Part shown: positions 51,144 through 61,439 of the stretch, piece after piece
Position numbering within the stretch: position 1 is the stretch's first letter
Layout: each line of letters opens with the position of its first letter
Source of the DNA: Deferribacteres bacterium
GTDB lineage: Bacteria; Zhuqueibacterota; Zhuqueibacteria; Zhuqueibacterales; Geothermadaptataceae
NCBI GenBank assembly: GCA_020633655.1
Contig: JACKDF010000012.1
Span: 62,001 to 126,000, forward strand
Length of the DNA stretch: 64,000 bases
Direction of reading: 5' to 3'
Made by a program: the position numbers and the translations under genes
Notes under the pieces: model-generated
The model's input: the letters and a program-made list of their open reading frames with translations, nothing else
Told to the model about the DNA's origin: nothing
Databases searched by the model: none

Positions 51144-54100
51144 TTAATCATCCCTTCGTAATACAATTTTAAGTGTTGTGATTTCAAAAGGCCTCAATTT
51201 TAAATGAATTTTTCCATTCAAAACCGGCAATAGGCATTCATTGTTTTCCAAAAGATCCGTTTCATACACCTTTGTTTGAACATCAGATAAAATGAGATGA
51301 GCGCTAGCATGCATTCCTCTGGGTTCATAGATTCGTAAAACCAGATCGTTGGATTTCTCAGCTTTTTTCAGGACTTCGAGAATAACTTCATTAGAATCCA
51401 ACTTCACCGGGAACTCCAGCATGCTGCCATCTACCCCGGCAAGAGTTGAAACGGGTTGATTAAGTTGGCTTGCTTCCAAGTAAACATCAGAATTATTCAA
51501 CGCATTGTTGTGAGGAAGAAATGCATAAGTAAATTCGTGCTCGCCTATATCCGCTTCCGGATCCGGCATGGTGGGTGAACGCAATAGGTTGATTTCCATC
51601 AGATTATCGAGAATTTTGTGTCCATACTTGCAATCGTTGAGCAATGCAACCCCGTACTGGTTATCTGAGAGGTCCACAAAACGATGACCGACCACTTCAA
51701 ACCGAGCCATATCCCAGCTTGTATTTCGATGAGTGGGACGCTTGACGGTGCCATATTGTATTTCATAAATGGCCAAATCAGATTGCACATCCACCGTAAA
51801 AGCCACGCGTAACATCTTGTGCCTTTCCTGCCAGCTTACATTTGTTTTAAACTCCAGGCGTTTGCTGTTCTGGGCCAGTGCCACAGTTTGCGAAATAGTT
51901 GAATTGCCAATTTCAAATTTCAATTGCAGAATGTGCAGGATGGGGCCATCGCATCCCTTCTGCATGGAAACGAGTTTCGCCTGTTCTCGCAATTGCCGCT
52001 CGTAAAAAATGTCGACATCCCAGGCATCCCAGTTGTTTGGCCGATCTTCATACAATTTTAATACATTACCGAATTGGTTTTCTGCAAGCACTTCCCGTTG
52101 GCATTCCTTATCATACGCTCTTTGAATCGTGCCATCTTTGGAAAATTCATAGCGAATCAGATCATTCTCAAGAACAACTTTTGGATCAGAAAGAACGTTT
52201 ATAACCTGTCTGGATTTATCTTGCATTGATCGACCGCGGAAAATACTTTTTACGCCTAATCCCGGAATATCACCAAGCACAATCAGTTGATCACCGACAA
52301 TTTGGGTTTCGATCGGATTCCCATGTTCATCCAAGACTTCGAAACCAATCCAGTCGGATGGCAAAGCAAGTGGTCGGGAATAAGGAGAAGAAAGTGTGTT
52401 GATGAAACAAAGGGACGTTTCAGAATGCACGGTGAGATATTTGGTCAAAGCCTTGTACAGTACACCAGCACTGGATGTTAATTCCTGGTAATCCCGACGG
52501 CTATCCTGATAAACGATATTGATGCTGGAGCCTGGAATAATATCGTGAAATTGGTTTAACAAGACTTTTTTCCACATTGTATCCAGCTCAGCCTGTGGAT
52601 ATTTATCCGGAGCAAACGCAGCATACAAAATTTCCAGTTCCCGAAGTTTTAATTCCATCTGGCGGTTCATTTTTTTATTGTAAGCCTGCGTGGTCAACGT
52701 GCCGCGGTGCAATTCCAGATACAATTCTCCAACCCATTTTGGCAATTTCTCTCGCTGTTCCACTAGCCTGTCTAGCATGTTTTGAGCGTGACCAAAAACA
52801 ACCTGCGGCGTACCTTCTAAATCCTGTTGACGCAGTCCTGTTTCGATGATCTCCTCGGTCGGCCCGCCACCGCCATTGCCAATACCAAATAATGTGAGGA
52901 ATTCATTAAGAAATCCCTTTTCACTAAAATTGGATTCTGCGTGCCGCAACGTCGATGGCTTTAATTCAGAATTATAGTTGTTCTCCGGTGGAAAATGAGC
53001 GACGATTTCGCTGCCGTCTATGCCGCGCCAGATAAAACTATGGTGAGGAAATTTATTAAACTGGTTCCAGGATATTTTCTGCGTCACCATGACATTGATG
53101 CCACATTTTTTGAGAATTTGCGGCATGGCGGCACTGTATCCGAACACATCCGGTAACCAAAGATTTTTTACCGTAACGCCAAATTCATCTTTAAAAAAAT
53201 TCATTCCATGGATAAATTGCCGCACCATCGACTCGCCGCTGATCAGGTTGCAGTCTGCTTCCACCCACATGCCACCCTGAATTTCCCAGCTTCCTTCTTT
53301 TACACATTGATTGATATCTTCATAGATCGATGGATAAAACTTCTTCATGAATTGGTAATGCTGCGCCTGTGAAGCGCCGAAAACATATCCGGGATATTTT
53401 TTGATTAAAGCGATCTGTGTTGAAAATGTGCGCGCGCATTTTTTGATGGTTTCCGACAAAGGCCATAACCAGGCTGAATCTATATGTGCATGCCCTACAG
53501 CAGTGGTGGTAAGCGCGGAGGCATTTCGGTGTTTCCCGAGCTCGCTTTCTAAGCATTTCCGCAGCTCGGCAACATTCGATTCTGTTCCAACGAATTTATC
53601 CGCAACTTCACGAAGAGCAAAAAGTATTTTTGCCCGTTGCACGCTTTCCACCGGCAAGGCGTGCATTAAATTTTCCAAAACCATTCCATCAAGGTACAAG
53701 TGCCAAATATCATCGCGAAAGGTGGCCAAAGTTAAATCCTGTACTTCCGCTTCGTGATGACCATAGCGTTTTACATCAGTCGGAACAGGGTCTTCCTGCA
53801 ATTTCAAACCGAAAAGCTGCGCAGCCGTAGCGTCAATCCATAAATCAACGACTTCTCCACCGTTCGCACTTTCAGTGATGATATAGCGATCGCGACGAAA
53901 GTCATCACCCCAGATAGAATGGCAGCTGATTGCCTGCTGTGGAATTCCCTCGGCATTGAAAATACAGCCTTCCCCACCGACGTGAAGTCGCGCCACAACG
54001 ATGCGACCTTGCCATTCGTCAGGCACTTTTCCAGTGATGTGGAACCAGGCCCGCTCCCAATTGCTGCCCCATTTTTCGCCGGTTTTTATTTCATTATAGT

Positions 54101-54251
54101 TGGCGCTGAAGTGCTCCCCGAATGGTGTTTCCGTAGTGTATTTACAATATTCCGCTTTTAGGGAACTCTCTTTGTCGTAAAACTTGCCTTTTAATCGCTG
54201 CAGGAATTTTTTAATTTGCTGCTCGTAAAGCTGTCGCTCGCTTTCTAACAT
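51144..54251 (-). CDS. GH38 alpha-mannosidase, cytoplasmic
   Basis: 1035 residues from the ATG at 54251, chosen for the GGAGACGGA just upstream; longer frames begin without one. No signal peptide. The N-terminal beta region (to about 230) is followed by the GH38 barrel with the zinc-site segment GHAHIDSAWLWPLSET, and the nucleophile Asp in NLWLPDVFGYSAAMPQIL. The helical middle and the beta-sandwich C-terminal domain (IRYEFSKDGTIQRAYDKE) complete the long, class-II-like enzyme. It would cleave terminal alpha-mannose from oligosaccharides. The three following minus-strand genes include a GH2 beta-mannosidase. Confidence 0.94.
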   Translation of the reverse strand: MLESERQLYEQQIKKFLQRLKGKFYDKESSLKAEYCKYTTETPFGEHFSANYNEIKTGEKWGSNWERAWFHITGKVPDEWQGRIVVARLHVGGEGCIFNAEGIPQQAISCHSIWGDDFRRDRYIITESANGGEVVDLWIDATAAQLFGLKLQEDPVPTDVKRYGHHEAEVQDLTLATFRDDIWHLYLDGMVLENLMHALPVESVQRAKILFALREVADKFVGTESNVAELRKCLESELGKHRNASALTTTAVGHAHIDSAWLWPLSETIKKCARTFSTQIALIKKYPGYVFGASQAQHYQFMKKFYPSIYEDINQCVKEGSWEIQGGMWVEADCNLISGESMVRQFIHGMNFFKDEFGVTVKNLWLPDVFGYSAAMPQILKKCGINVMVTQKISWNQFNKFPHHSFIWRGIDGSEIVAHFPPENNYNSELKPSTLRHAESNFSEKGFLNEFLTLFGIGNGGGGPTEEIIETGLRQQDLEGTPQVVFGHAQNMLDRLVEQREKLPKWVGELYLELHRGTLTTQAYNKKMNRQMELKLRELEILYAAFAPDKYPQAELDTMWKKVLLNQFHDIIPGSSINIVYQDSRRDYQELTSSAGVLYKALTKYLTVHSETSLCFINTLSSPYSRPLALPSDWIGFEVLDEHGNPIETQIVGDQLIVLGDIPGLGVKSIFRGRSMQDKSRQVINVLSDPKVVLENDLIRYEFSKDGTIQRAYDKECQREVLAENQFGNVLKLYEDRPNNWDAWDVDIFYERQLREQAKLVSMQKGCDGPILHILQLKFEIGNSTISQTVALAQNSKRLEFKTNVSWQERHKMLRVAFTVDVQSDLAIYEIQYGTVKRPTHRNTSWDMARFEVVGHRFVDLSDNQYGVALLNDCKYGHKILDNLMEINLLRSPTMPDPEADIGEHEFTYAFLPHNNALNNSDVYLEASQLNQPVSTLAGVDGSMLEFPVKLDSNEVILEVLKKAEKSNDLVLRIYEPRGMHASAHLILSDVQTKVYETDLLENNECLLPVLNGKIHLKLRPFEITTLKIVLRRDD

Positions 54252-54522
54252 TCCGTCTCCACTATATGTATATCTGTTGTACTTTTCGTTTTTATACTCG
54301 GAGTGCAAGCCTTTCAAGGATTGCACATTACAGCCCATAAATGGTCTGCACTCCGCGAATAATATCTTACTTCAAAGAAAATTATCAATCTTTACGGCTT
54401 GTCATTCCCCCATGTTTTTGGCAGGAATCCACATTTGCTGAAACTCTGCATCCTCAACGACAGCATTCCGGGATGAGAATAAACGAGATTTCAGATAGTT
54501 CAGGCTAATTATACGAGACAGG

Positions 54523-56988
54523 TTAATGATAATAACTAAATACCTGCAAATCGCCCGTTGAAATCGACACTGAAGCCGTGATTTCCTTTACTATACCAGG
54601 CATCAAGTCAAAGTAATTATCATCAAAAGTGACACGCTTATCGGGATGGAAAATGTAAATTCCTTTAGCAAAGGTATCAATCTCGATGCTGATTGAGGTT
54701 GGTGTCAATTGGGAAATTGAAAACGCCGGTTTTTGAAAATGCATGTGTTTTGGCCGGGACAGGGTATACAGGTTTTCAGCAGATCGACCATCGTCCCATT
54801 TGACCTGTAAGTGTAAAACACTATCAAATCGCCTTTTCTTGTAGTCGGGAACTGTAAAATCCTGAATAATCTTTGCACCAGAACCGGGCATCGCGACAGC
54901 GACGCTTCCTTTCGATTGCACACTGCCATCAAATTTAACAACCTGCCATTCTAGTTCTCCTGTGCATTTCCCTTTGTGCTCGGAAGCAACAAACAATGTC
55001 CCGTGTTGCTCTACTTCGGGATCAAAATTGATGTCGAAGTTCTGTTTAAATCCCACGAGATCGTTCGCGTAGGTGCGCGTCATGTAATAATACAAGGCTT
55101 TGGGCAATCGGTTGTAATCCACGGCGGACCAGCTTATGGCAGGCCAGCAATCGTTAAATTGCCAGATTAAAACACCACCAAAATCGTATGCGTGGGAACG
55201 CCAATGCTCGATAGCATATTTTAAATATTCTGCCTGGGCAAGGTTTGATAAATAGACTAAATTCTCAAAATCCATCTCAAACCGAAAAAGCGCTGCGATA
55301 AATTTCAACAGGCGTTCGTTTTTTGCCGGGCTTTCGAAATGATTTCTGGTATCGAATACGTAGGATTGAAAATGCCGATCTTCCTGTTCACCGATGGACA
55401 GTGTCGTTCGTAAATCCGGGAATGACTGGATACCGTTTTCGCTGACAAAGCTGGGTACGTCAGCGCGATAATTCGTAAAATCCATTGTATTGATAAACAA
55501 AAGCCACGGGTGGGAGTCCCCGGAAAAGAGATCATTGAAGTCTTTATTTTTTCCTTCAGAATAAGGCGATCCCGGCCAATAAAACCGATCCGGGTCGTAT
55601 TTTTTTACCAGATTCGGGTACAATTCATGATAGATTTTTTCACCGTAAAAACGGGGAAATTCCTCATGGCGATCGGCCCACCATTGATGGTACGCCTGAT
55701 GGCATTCATTTTCACCGCACCATAAAACCAGCGATGTGTAGTTTCGCAAGCGTTTGATGTTGTCGGTCAACTCCGCTTTGACTTCCCGCATAAATTCGGG
55801 TTGATCGTCGGGATACAGGGTGCAGGCGAACATGCCATCTTGCCAAACCATGATGCCTTTTTCATCGCATTGGCGGTAAAATTCGTCGTCTTCATAAAAA
55901 CCACCACCCCAGATGCGCAGCATATTGACATTGTTTTTTTGCGCTAATTCGATGTACTCACGGTAATAGGCATCGCCACCTCGCGGAACATCATTATCGA
56001 AGGGAATCCAATTGTAGCCCCTGCATAAAATCGGTTCTTCGTTTACATTAAATAAAAAGCGCGTGCCTTTTCCATCGGTTCTTTTTTCCTGCGAGATTTC
56101 GATTTTTCGAAAACCGATGCGCTGCGTTTTTTTATCCAGTACGCCATGCTTGTTCAGGGTGAGTTGTAAATCATACAAATACGGCTCCCCGGCACCGTTC
56201 GGATACCATAGCAGTGCGTTTGGAATCTCAAATTCGACTGTGCATTCTGTTCCGGAAAAGGTTTTTGAAAAAGAAATCTCCCCAACATTCAGCAACACTT
56301 CAGCTTGCTCAATTGTCGTTGTGTGAATTTTCACGGTTCCGACAACTTTATCAGGCAGAACTTGATAACGAATTTGGTAGTCATCAATGCAGGCATCATC
56401 AAAAGCGTGGAGGTAGACTGGTCTGAAAACACCGCTTACAGGAATTTGCGGTCCCCAATCCCAGAAAAAGGAATAGGCCGGTTTTCGCAAATACATGTAG
56501 TCGATATCCAAATGCGTGGGAAAACGCACAGGATAGGCTTTCTGCCGTTTTTGCGATTCGAGTGTCGGCGAACGAAAAACCAGCGTTAGTTCATTGCTTG
56601 CATCGCGTATCAATTCCTTTATGGGGAACCGATACCGGACGTGGCAATTCTGTATGGAAGCGAGCTTTTTTCCGTTCAAAAAAATCTCGCATACGGTATC
56701 CAGGCCATCGAAACATAAATAGACTTGTTTCTTGTCGGATACTCCTCCGCTGGAAAATGTGGTGCGATAAATAAAATCTTTTCGTTTGTATGGCGAGAAA
56801 GATGACTCGTAATCCGGGCTTGTATCTTTTTCCACAAAGCCGTCTTTTTGCAGATCGGACAAATTCGATCCTGGGACTTTAGCTGGCCGAAAAATGAGAT
56901 CAGAAAAATTGGAGGGTGTGTGCACACTTTCATGCTCGCAAAAAGCGTACTCCCATCCCGAATGTAGATATTTTTTGGTGGTGTCCAT
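54523..56988 (-). CDS. GH2 beta-mannosidase, cytoplasmic
   Basis: 821 residues, no signal peptide. The galactose-binding-like N-terminal domain (LHSGWEYAFCEHE, VYLCFDGLDTVCEIFLNGK), an Ig-like domain and the barrel follow in the GH2 order. The acid/base Glu is in LVLWCGENECHQAY; the nucleophile Glu is in VPSFVSENGIQSFP. FLFNVNEEPILCRGYNWIP is typical of beta-mannosidases rather than beta-galactosidases. It cleaves beta-mannosides, probably products of mannan or N-glycan breakdown brought into the cell. Encoded 271 bp upstream of the GH38 gene on the same strand. Confidence 0.93.
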   Translation of the reverse strand: MDTTKKYLHSGWEYAFCEHESVHTPSNFSDLIFRPAKVPGSNLSDLQKDGFVEKDTSPDYESSFSPYKRKDFIYRTTFSSGGVSDKKQVYLCFDGLDTVCEIFLNGKKLASIQNCHVRYRFPIKELIRDASNELTLVFRSPTLESQKRQKAYPVRFPTHLDIDYMYLRKPAYSFFWDWGPQIPVSGVFRPVYLHAFDDACIDDYQIRYQVLPDKVVGTVKIHTTTIEQAEVLLNVGEISFSKTFSGTECTVEFEIPNALLWYPNGAGEPYLYDLQLTLNKHGVLDKKTQRIGFRKIEISQEKRTDGKGTRFLFNVNEEPILCRGYNWIPFDNDVPRGGDAYYREYIELAQKNNVNMLRIWGGGFYEDDEFYRQCDEKGIMVWQDGMFACTLYPDDQPEFMREVKAELTDNIKRLRNYTSLVLWCGENECHQAYHQWWADRHEEFPRFYGEKIYHELYPNLVKKYDPDRFYWPGSPYSEGKNKDFNDLFSGDSHPWLLFINTMDFTNYRADVPSFVSENGIQSFPDLRTTLSIGEQEDRHFQSYVFDTRNHFESPAKNERLLKFIAALFRFEMDFENLVYLSNLAQAEYLKYAIEHWRSHAYDFGGVLIWQFNDCWPAISWSAVDYNRLPKALYYYMTRTYANDLVGFKQNFDINFDPEVEQHGTLFVASEHKGKCTGELEWQVVKFDGSVQSKGSVAVAMPGSGAKIIQDFTVPDYKKRRFDSVLHLQVKWDDGRSAENLYTLSRPKHMHFQKPAFSISQLTPTSISIEIDTFAKGIYIFHPDKRVTFDDNYFDLMPGIVKEITASVSISTGDLQVFSYYH

Positions 56989-57033
56989 GGGCTCTGATTT
57001 TAGGTGTGTAGCAAAACGCAGGAATTGAAGGTT

Positions 57034-57077
57034 TGTAGTTCAAGCTTTAGTTTGGGCAGGCTAAAGCCTGAACTACA
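57034..57077. repeat. Intergenic palindrome TGTAGTTCAAGCTTTAG / CTAAAGCCTGAACTACA
   Basis: 17-bp arms with one mismatch and a 10-nt loop (TTTGGGCAGG). It lies between the GHL10 gene (downstream of its stop on the minus strand) and the GH2 start. Confidence 0.6.
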
Positions 57078-57131
57078 TACTGTCTTTGTTCCACGATTTA
57101 CTGCATATTTATTTAATTTTAAGTGTGAAAG

Positions 57132-58166
57132 TTATAAACTCTTGACTGTATTCTGAAAAATTTTCCAATGACTATCAGTCATGCTATCCGCATTAAATAA
57201 CGAGACACCTTGTGCTCCACCGGCAAGTGCATTTTCCATTGCCACTTTAAGTTCTTCCGGTGACAGGCTGGGAACGAACAAACCACTAAAGATGGGAGTC
57301 TGTTTTGTCAAGGCTTTCACACCGATTCTGGTTTGTTCCTGAATCCAGGGGATTTCAGCATTATAAAATTTGTGGTAGAGCATCGGCAGGAAGGCATCAA
57401 GATGCCAGTTTTGCCATTGTTGTCGTACATTGCCTCTGTTGGGAAAAACCGCCGCTGTTATTTGTTTTTTGTTTTTTCGTGCAATCGGGACTAATTTTTC
57501 ATTAACAAGCGATGTAATACGGTCGTTCCGAAATTGGCGCCATAAGATATTGGTTGAAGGATCTTTGAGTTCAACAGCATCGATACCGGTTTGTTTTTTG
57601 AAATCACCGCGGCACGCTTCGCAGTAGCAATAGTCGTATTCAGGAAATTCACGGTCCTGAACAATGCCGTATTTCGGCTGCAGTCCAACAGGCAAGATCA
57701 CATCCGGATAGCGAATGTAATCCAAATGAATGCCATCGAGATCGGAAAACGATGCCAGTTCAGTAACCGTCTTCTGAACAAATTCGTGCACACCAGGGTG
57801 CGATGGGCACATGAATTTGTAATAAGGTACATAAGCAGGTTTTACCAAAACCGATTGCAGATTTCGGTTCACACAAAACCAATCCGGATGGTCTTCCTCG
57901 ATTTTGGGGATATTGCAGGGCATCGACCACATCCAGGCATGGATTTCCAATCCTTCGGCTTTGGCGACTGGAAGAATACGCTCCAGCCACTCGTCATCCA
58001 TAGGCAAATGGTCGCTGCGAAAAAGTGCTTTTCTGCTCTGATAAATCTGCGGTAAAATAGCATCAATTCCCGCCGCTTTCATTTTGCTGAATGTGCGTTT
58101 CCACTCTTCAAGCGGTTTCTTCGTATCGGGAATCAGCCATGTCCAGAATTTGAGTTTGTTTTTCAT
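57132..58166 (-). CDS. GHL10-type glycosyl hydrolase-like protein
   Basis: 344 residues from the ATG at 58166, with AAGG upstream; a longer frame is not supported by a ribosome site. No signal peptide. The barrel shows the GHL10 (DUF187) family motif DGIHLDYIRYPD, with the possible catalytic Asp, and the other family segments WTWLIPDTKKPLEEW and LEIHAWMWSMPCN. CYCEACRGDFKKQTG is typical of this family. Activity of such proteins is little characterised; the neighbouring mannosidases hint at glycan work. Confidence 0.83.
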   Translation of the reverse strand: MKNKLKFWTWLIPDTKKPLEEWKRTFSKMKAAGIDAILPQIYQSRKALFRSDHLPMDDEWLERILPVAKAEGLEIHAWMWSMPCNIPKIEEDHPDWFCVNRNLQSVLVKPAYVPYYKFMCPSHPGVHEFVQKTVTELASFSDLDGIHLDYIRYPDVILPVGLQPKYGIVQDREFPEYDYCYCEACRGDFKKQTGIDAVELKDPSTNILWRQFRNDRITSLVNEKLVPIARKNKKQITAAVFPNRGNVRQQWQNWHLDAFLPMLYHKFYNAEIPWIQEQTRIGVKALTKQTPIFSGLFVPSLSPEELKVAMENALAGGAQGVSLFNADSMTDSHWKIFQNTVKSL

Positions 58167-58249
58167 GAAGTATACCTTGAAATAATACTTAAATTTCAAA
58201 AATGAACTTTCAGGAATGCCCAAACAATAAAAACAGCCCACTAAATGCA

Positions 58250-58296
58250 CTAAATACGCGAAAAAGTAAAAATTTTAGCGCTTTTCGCGTATTTAG
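58250..58296. repeat. Perfect 15-bp inverted repeat CTAAATACGCGAAAA
   Basis: Arms 58250-58264 and 58282-58296, loop 17 nt. It is flanked by GCCCACTAAATG and GCGGGC, which extend the symmetry. Located between the esterase stop and the GHL10 start; no long T-run. Likely a dispersed intergenic repeat or a stem in the mRNA. Confidence 0.55.
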
Positions 58297-58335
58297 CGGG
58301 CATGCGATTCTTATTTTAGAAATTTTAGTTATAAT

Positions 58336-60846
58336 TTATTCCGTCCAAACAAAATCACCGGATTCGACCTGCCAATCCAATCCAAAGAAACCGGCTGCGA
58401 TCGTTCCGTTTTTCCCTTCACTGAATTTCCTGGCGCTGAAAACAGCCAAATCGGGATAAGCAAAATCAGGGGCAAATGCTGGCCTGCGATCATTTACTTT
58501 CATGCCGACAGCTCCGGTACCGGAAATCACCCCGACGCTGGCGATGTCGCTGCCGGGCTTTGGGCGAATGAAAATACAACCCAAATCATTGCCTTTCAAT
58601 TCCTTTTTGCCGATGCGAATTTCGCCTTTTTTAATTTGTACTGGACTGTCACTCAACAGCGTATTCCATGCAGCATTTGTGTCGGCATTTCCATACAAAA
58701 TCACATTCCGTTCGGGTTCGGCGGAGGCATCAAAATCGACATCGCAGATGACGTCGATGCTGCCGTTTCCCTGATACCAGAAATACTCGGCGTCGTAACG
58801 GGCTTTGGTAAAAGCCCAGGCGTTTTCTTCCTCGGTTCCTTTGGTTCCGAAAACAAAAAGCATTCGATTCTTGAATGCATCTTTGAATACGCCGTACCGG
58901 TGCGCCCCTTTCAAAGATGGATGTGGTGTTTTTCCAGCTGACCAGTTGCCGTCCTTATTGTAAAACCACAGCTTTTTTGTTTCCTCAGGAAAAGGGATAT
59001 GTTCGATGCGCTGCCTATCCAATTCAACAGTAATTGGCCGTTCAACATCCAAATGCGCAACATCCAAAACCAGGCGAGCCACGTTTTCTGTAGAACCGAC
59101 GAAACGCTGGTTACCGGGATCGAAGCGCACTTTGATTTTGCTCATTTTGCAGATTTCTGTTTGTGCGTCGATGCCTGCCCAGTAGTTCCACGAAGTCAAG
59201 CCTGAATTGGGTGTCTGAAATTCGACTTGCAGTATTTGTTCTTTTGATGGGTTCGCGTGGCGGGCGAAGAAATCAAACAGTGGCGGCCAGTCAACACAGT
59301 CAGCGCCCGGCTCGTTAGAATTATCCCACCAGTGGCCAGCGCCGGTTTCCTCGTGATAAACAAAATCTTTGTGGAATTTTTGCAGCTCTTTGACCATGGC
59401 GCGGGATTCATCGACTAACACCGATTGATCGTCCGACCCGTGAATGATGTAGATGCCGATGTCTTTATAATTGGGGATCATTTTAAAAGTCTGGCTCTGC
59501 AGCGTGGCGCGAAGCAGCATGCGCTCCATTTCATTCGCGTTTTCCAAATCGAGTTGTCCCCGGGCGCGATAGGACCAAAAAGACAGCCAACCAGCACTGG
59601 GACCGATAGCGCCAAATTTATCGGGATACAGTGAGCCGAGATGCCAGGTGCCGTGGCCGCCCATGGAATGGCCTGTTAGGTAAACATGGTTGGGATCGAT
59701 ATGCAAATCCTTCATTACGATATCCAACACTTCCAGACCATCCATTCGTCCCCAGTCTTCCCAGTTAAAACCAAACGGCCTGCGATTGGTTGGCGCAACA
59801 ATGTGTCCCCACGCTTTGCCCAAATAAGAACCGGATTGGTTGATGGCTTTGACGCCTGCGCCATGGACAGAAAGAAACAAGGCTGGATTTGGAAAGCGTT
59901 TGGTATATTGCGCCGGATTCAATCCATAATACTGCACACTGCCATCGATCTGGCTTACAAAGGTGCGCTTTTGGTTGTCCAATGGATATTTAACGGAAAG
60001 GGGGAGGTCTTTTTTGTCCAGCAATTCCTGTCCAGCGCTGGTTTTTCGGACAAGTTGAAGATGCAAATTCGCGCTGCCTGTCTCGGCTGGCGCTATTCCG
60101 GAAAATTTAAAGCCAACTTTGCGAACCGACAGCGGCTGGATAATCGGGACTTCATTGGGTGTTTCTTTGCCGCCTTTAAGGGTGGTAATTAATTGCAGAT
60201 TTTTGACTGGCTTTCTTAAGGCATTGACAACGACAACGGCGCCGAATGCATCGGTTGTGCTGCCAACCAGCAAATCCGGTAACGTTGTGTCTTTGATATT
60301 GAGGAATATTTCACTTTCCGGTTCGTGTATTCGAACTTTAAAGCGGGGAACACGGGCGCCGAAAACCAGCAAATCGTTTCTTCCGGGTTTGAGCAGTACA
60401 GGTAAAAAACAGAAATCAAAGTGGGGCTGACAGGACTCCCAATTTTCCTGGTAGCCGTACATATTTCCGCTTCGCAACTCGCCATTGAAGTAAGCCAAAC
60501 GGTAGCCCAAGCCTTCAAGGATCATCACTTTTTCCCGATCCGACTGGATGGGAATGTAAGCATACCCACCGCGCAAATCTTCTTCATTAAACCAACCGGT
60601 TGAATCAGCCACAACTCTGCGCCATTGGTTTAGGTTCCCCTCGCCCAAATCAACTTCGTCACCCTCCTGCGGTGATTTCCATTTATTGAAAACGATACGT
60701 GCTTCCACCGGATCCACGCGGTTGATGTTTCGGTAATAATCCACAGCTTTGAGCATTAACGCTTCGCGGATGGTTACCGGCGCTTCCTGTGCATTGATTG
60801 GTGATGTGAAGACTAGGGTGAAGAATAGGATGTGTTTGTAGTTCAT
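58336..60846 (-). CDS. Secreted prolyl-oligopeptidase-like / esterase alpha/beta hydrolase
   Basis: 836 residues. Signal peptide of about 19 residues (HILFFTLVFTSPINAQ). Residues 25-340 are beta-rich accessory domains. The catalytic alpha/beta hydrolase occupies about 340-560: nucleophile Ser in LTGHSMGGHGTW, Asp in IIHGSDDQSVLVDES and His in TGAGHWWDNS. The C-terminal 280 residues are another beta region (VRFDPGNQRFVG, AYPDLAVFSARKF). The layout fits secreted S9-type or esterase-like proteins next to glycan enzymes. Whether it cuts peptides or ester groups on polysaccharide is not decidable here. Confidence 0.85.
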   Translation of the reverse strand: MNYKHILFFTLVFTSPINAQEAPVTIREALMLKAVDYYRNINRVDPVEARIVFNKWKSPQEGDEVDLGEGNLNQWRRVVADSTGWFNEEDLRGGYAYIPIQSDREKVMILEGLGYRLAYFNGELRSGNMYGYQENWESCQPHFDFCFLPVLLKPGRNDLLVFGARVPRFKVRIHEPESEIFLNIKDTTLPDLLVGSTTDAFGAVVVVNALRKPVKNLQLITTLKGGKETPNEVPIIQPLSVRKVGFKFSGIAPAETGSANLHLQLVRKTSAGQELLDKKDLPLSVKYPLDNQKRTFVSQIDGSVQYYGLNPAQYTKRFPNPALFLSVHGAGVKAINQSGSYLGKAWGHIVAPTNRRPFGFNWEDWGRMDGLEVLDIVMKDLHIDPNHVYLTGHSMGGHGTWHLGSLYPDKFGAIGPSAGWLSFWSYRARGQLDLENANEMERMLLRATLQSQTFKMIPNYKDIGIYIIHGSDDQSVLVDESRAMVKELQKFHKDFVYHEETGAGHWWDNSNEPGADCVDWPPLFDFFARHANPSKEQILQVEFQTPNSGLTSWNYWAGIDAQTEICKMSKIKVRFDPGNQRFVGSTENVARLVLDVAHLDVERPITVELDRQRIEHIPFPEETKKLWFYNKDGNWSAGKTPHPSLKGAHRYGVFKDAFKNRMLFVFGTKGTEEENAWAFTKARYDAEYFWYQGNGSIDVICDVDFDASAEPERNVILYGNADTNAAWNTLLSDSPVQIKKGEIRIGKKELKGNDLGCIFIRPKPGSDIASVGVISGTGAVGMKVNDRRPAFAPDFAYPDLAVFSARKFSEGKNGTIAAGFFGLDWQVESGDFVWTE

Positions 60847-61439
60847 TGTTATTTTATCTTGAGGAAATTCAGTCCCATTCGGATTAAAATTTTGGATAGA
60901 CTAGAAACGCCAGTTTCTGTCGTTTTGAACACCGTATTTTATACATAAAGAGAAGGCTTGCGAAACAAAAATCTTATTTGCAGGCTCTAAGATTTCTCAG
61001 CAAAAAGAGCTTCGAAATGACATTTGCAAGTTTTCGTTTTGACATTGCGTATAAATTGACATTAATCGGAAACAATTACAAAGCTTTCATCGTAGCGGCG
61101 AATTGTCTTCAATTTTATAGGCGCGGAAGGATATCCCGAAAAAAGGGGCGGTTCCACGTCTACTGCTAATGGTTAACCTTTACCTGCTGATTTGATCTCA
61201 TATATAATATCTGAAAAAGCCGTTTAACAGCTTTTTTTCTATTTTCTTTTTCAATTATTGCCAGTTTATCTTCAAGAATTAAATCTATCCACTTCTTATT
61301 AAATTCAAAATATTTTTAACATTCAAACAAGGCAATTCCAAACACCAGTAAATCGTCATATGGGCTCATTATTTTTTTAAAACTACTTTTAGTAATTGTT
61401 TTCCTTGGGAAGAACCCCTAGGCACAAATAGCCAGTTAG
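60847..61439. other. 593-bp region between the esterase and the FISUMP gene
   Basis: No intact gene. A minus-strand frame at 61166-61428 looks residually protein-like but holds an internal stop; it is listed separately. The rest is AT-rich, with a short GCCG...CGGC-like element near 61220 (AAAAAGCCGTTTAACAGCTTTTTTT). Confidence 0.5.
61166..61428 (-). pseudogene. Possible gene remnant with an in-frame stop
   Basis: The minus strand, read in one frame, gives FFPRKTITKSSFKKIMSPYD and DLLVFGIALFEC, then a TAA, then KYFEFNKKWIDLILEDKLAI followed by about 30 basic helical residues and a stop at 61166. Both sides of the TAA share one frame and similar composition. No family is recognised; it could be chance in AT-rich DNA. 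Confidence 0.25.
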
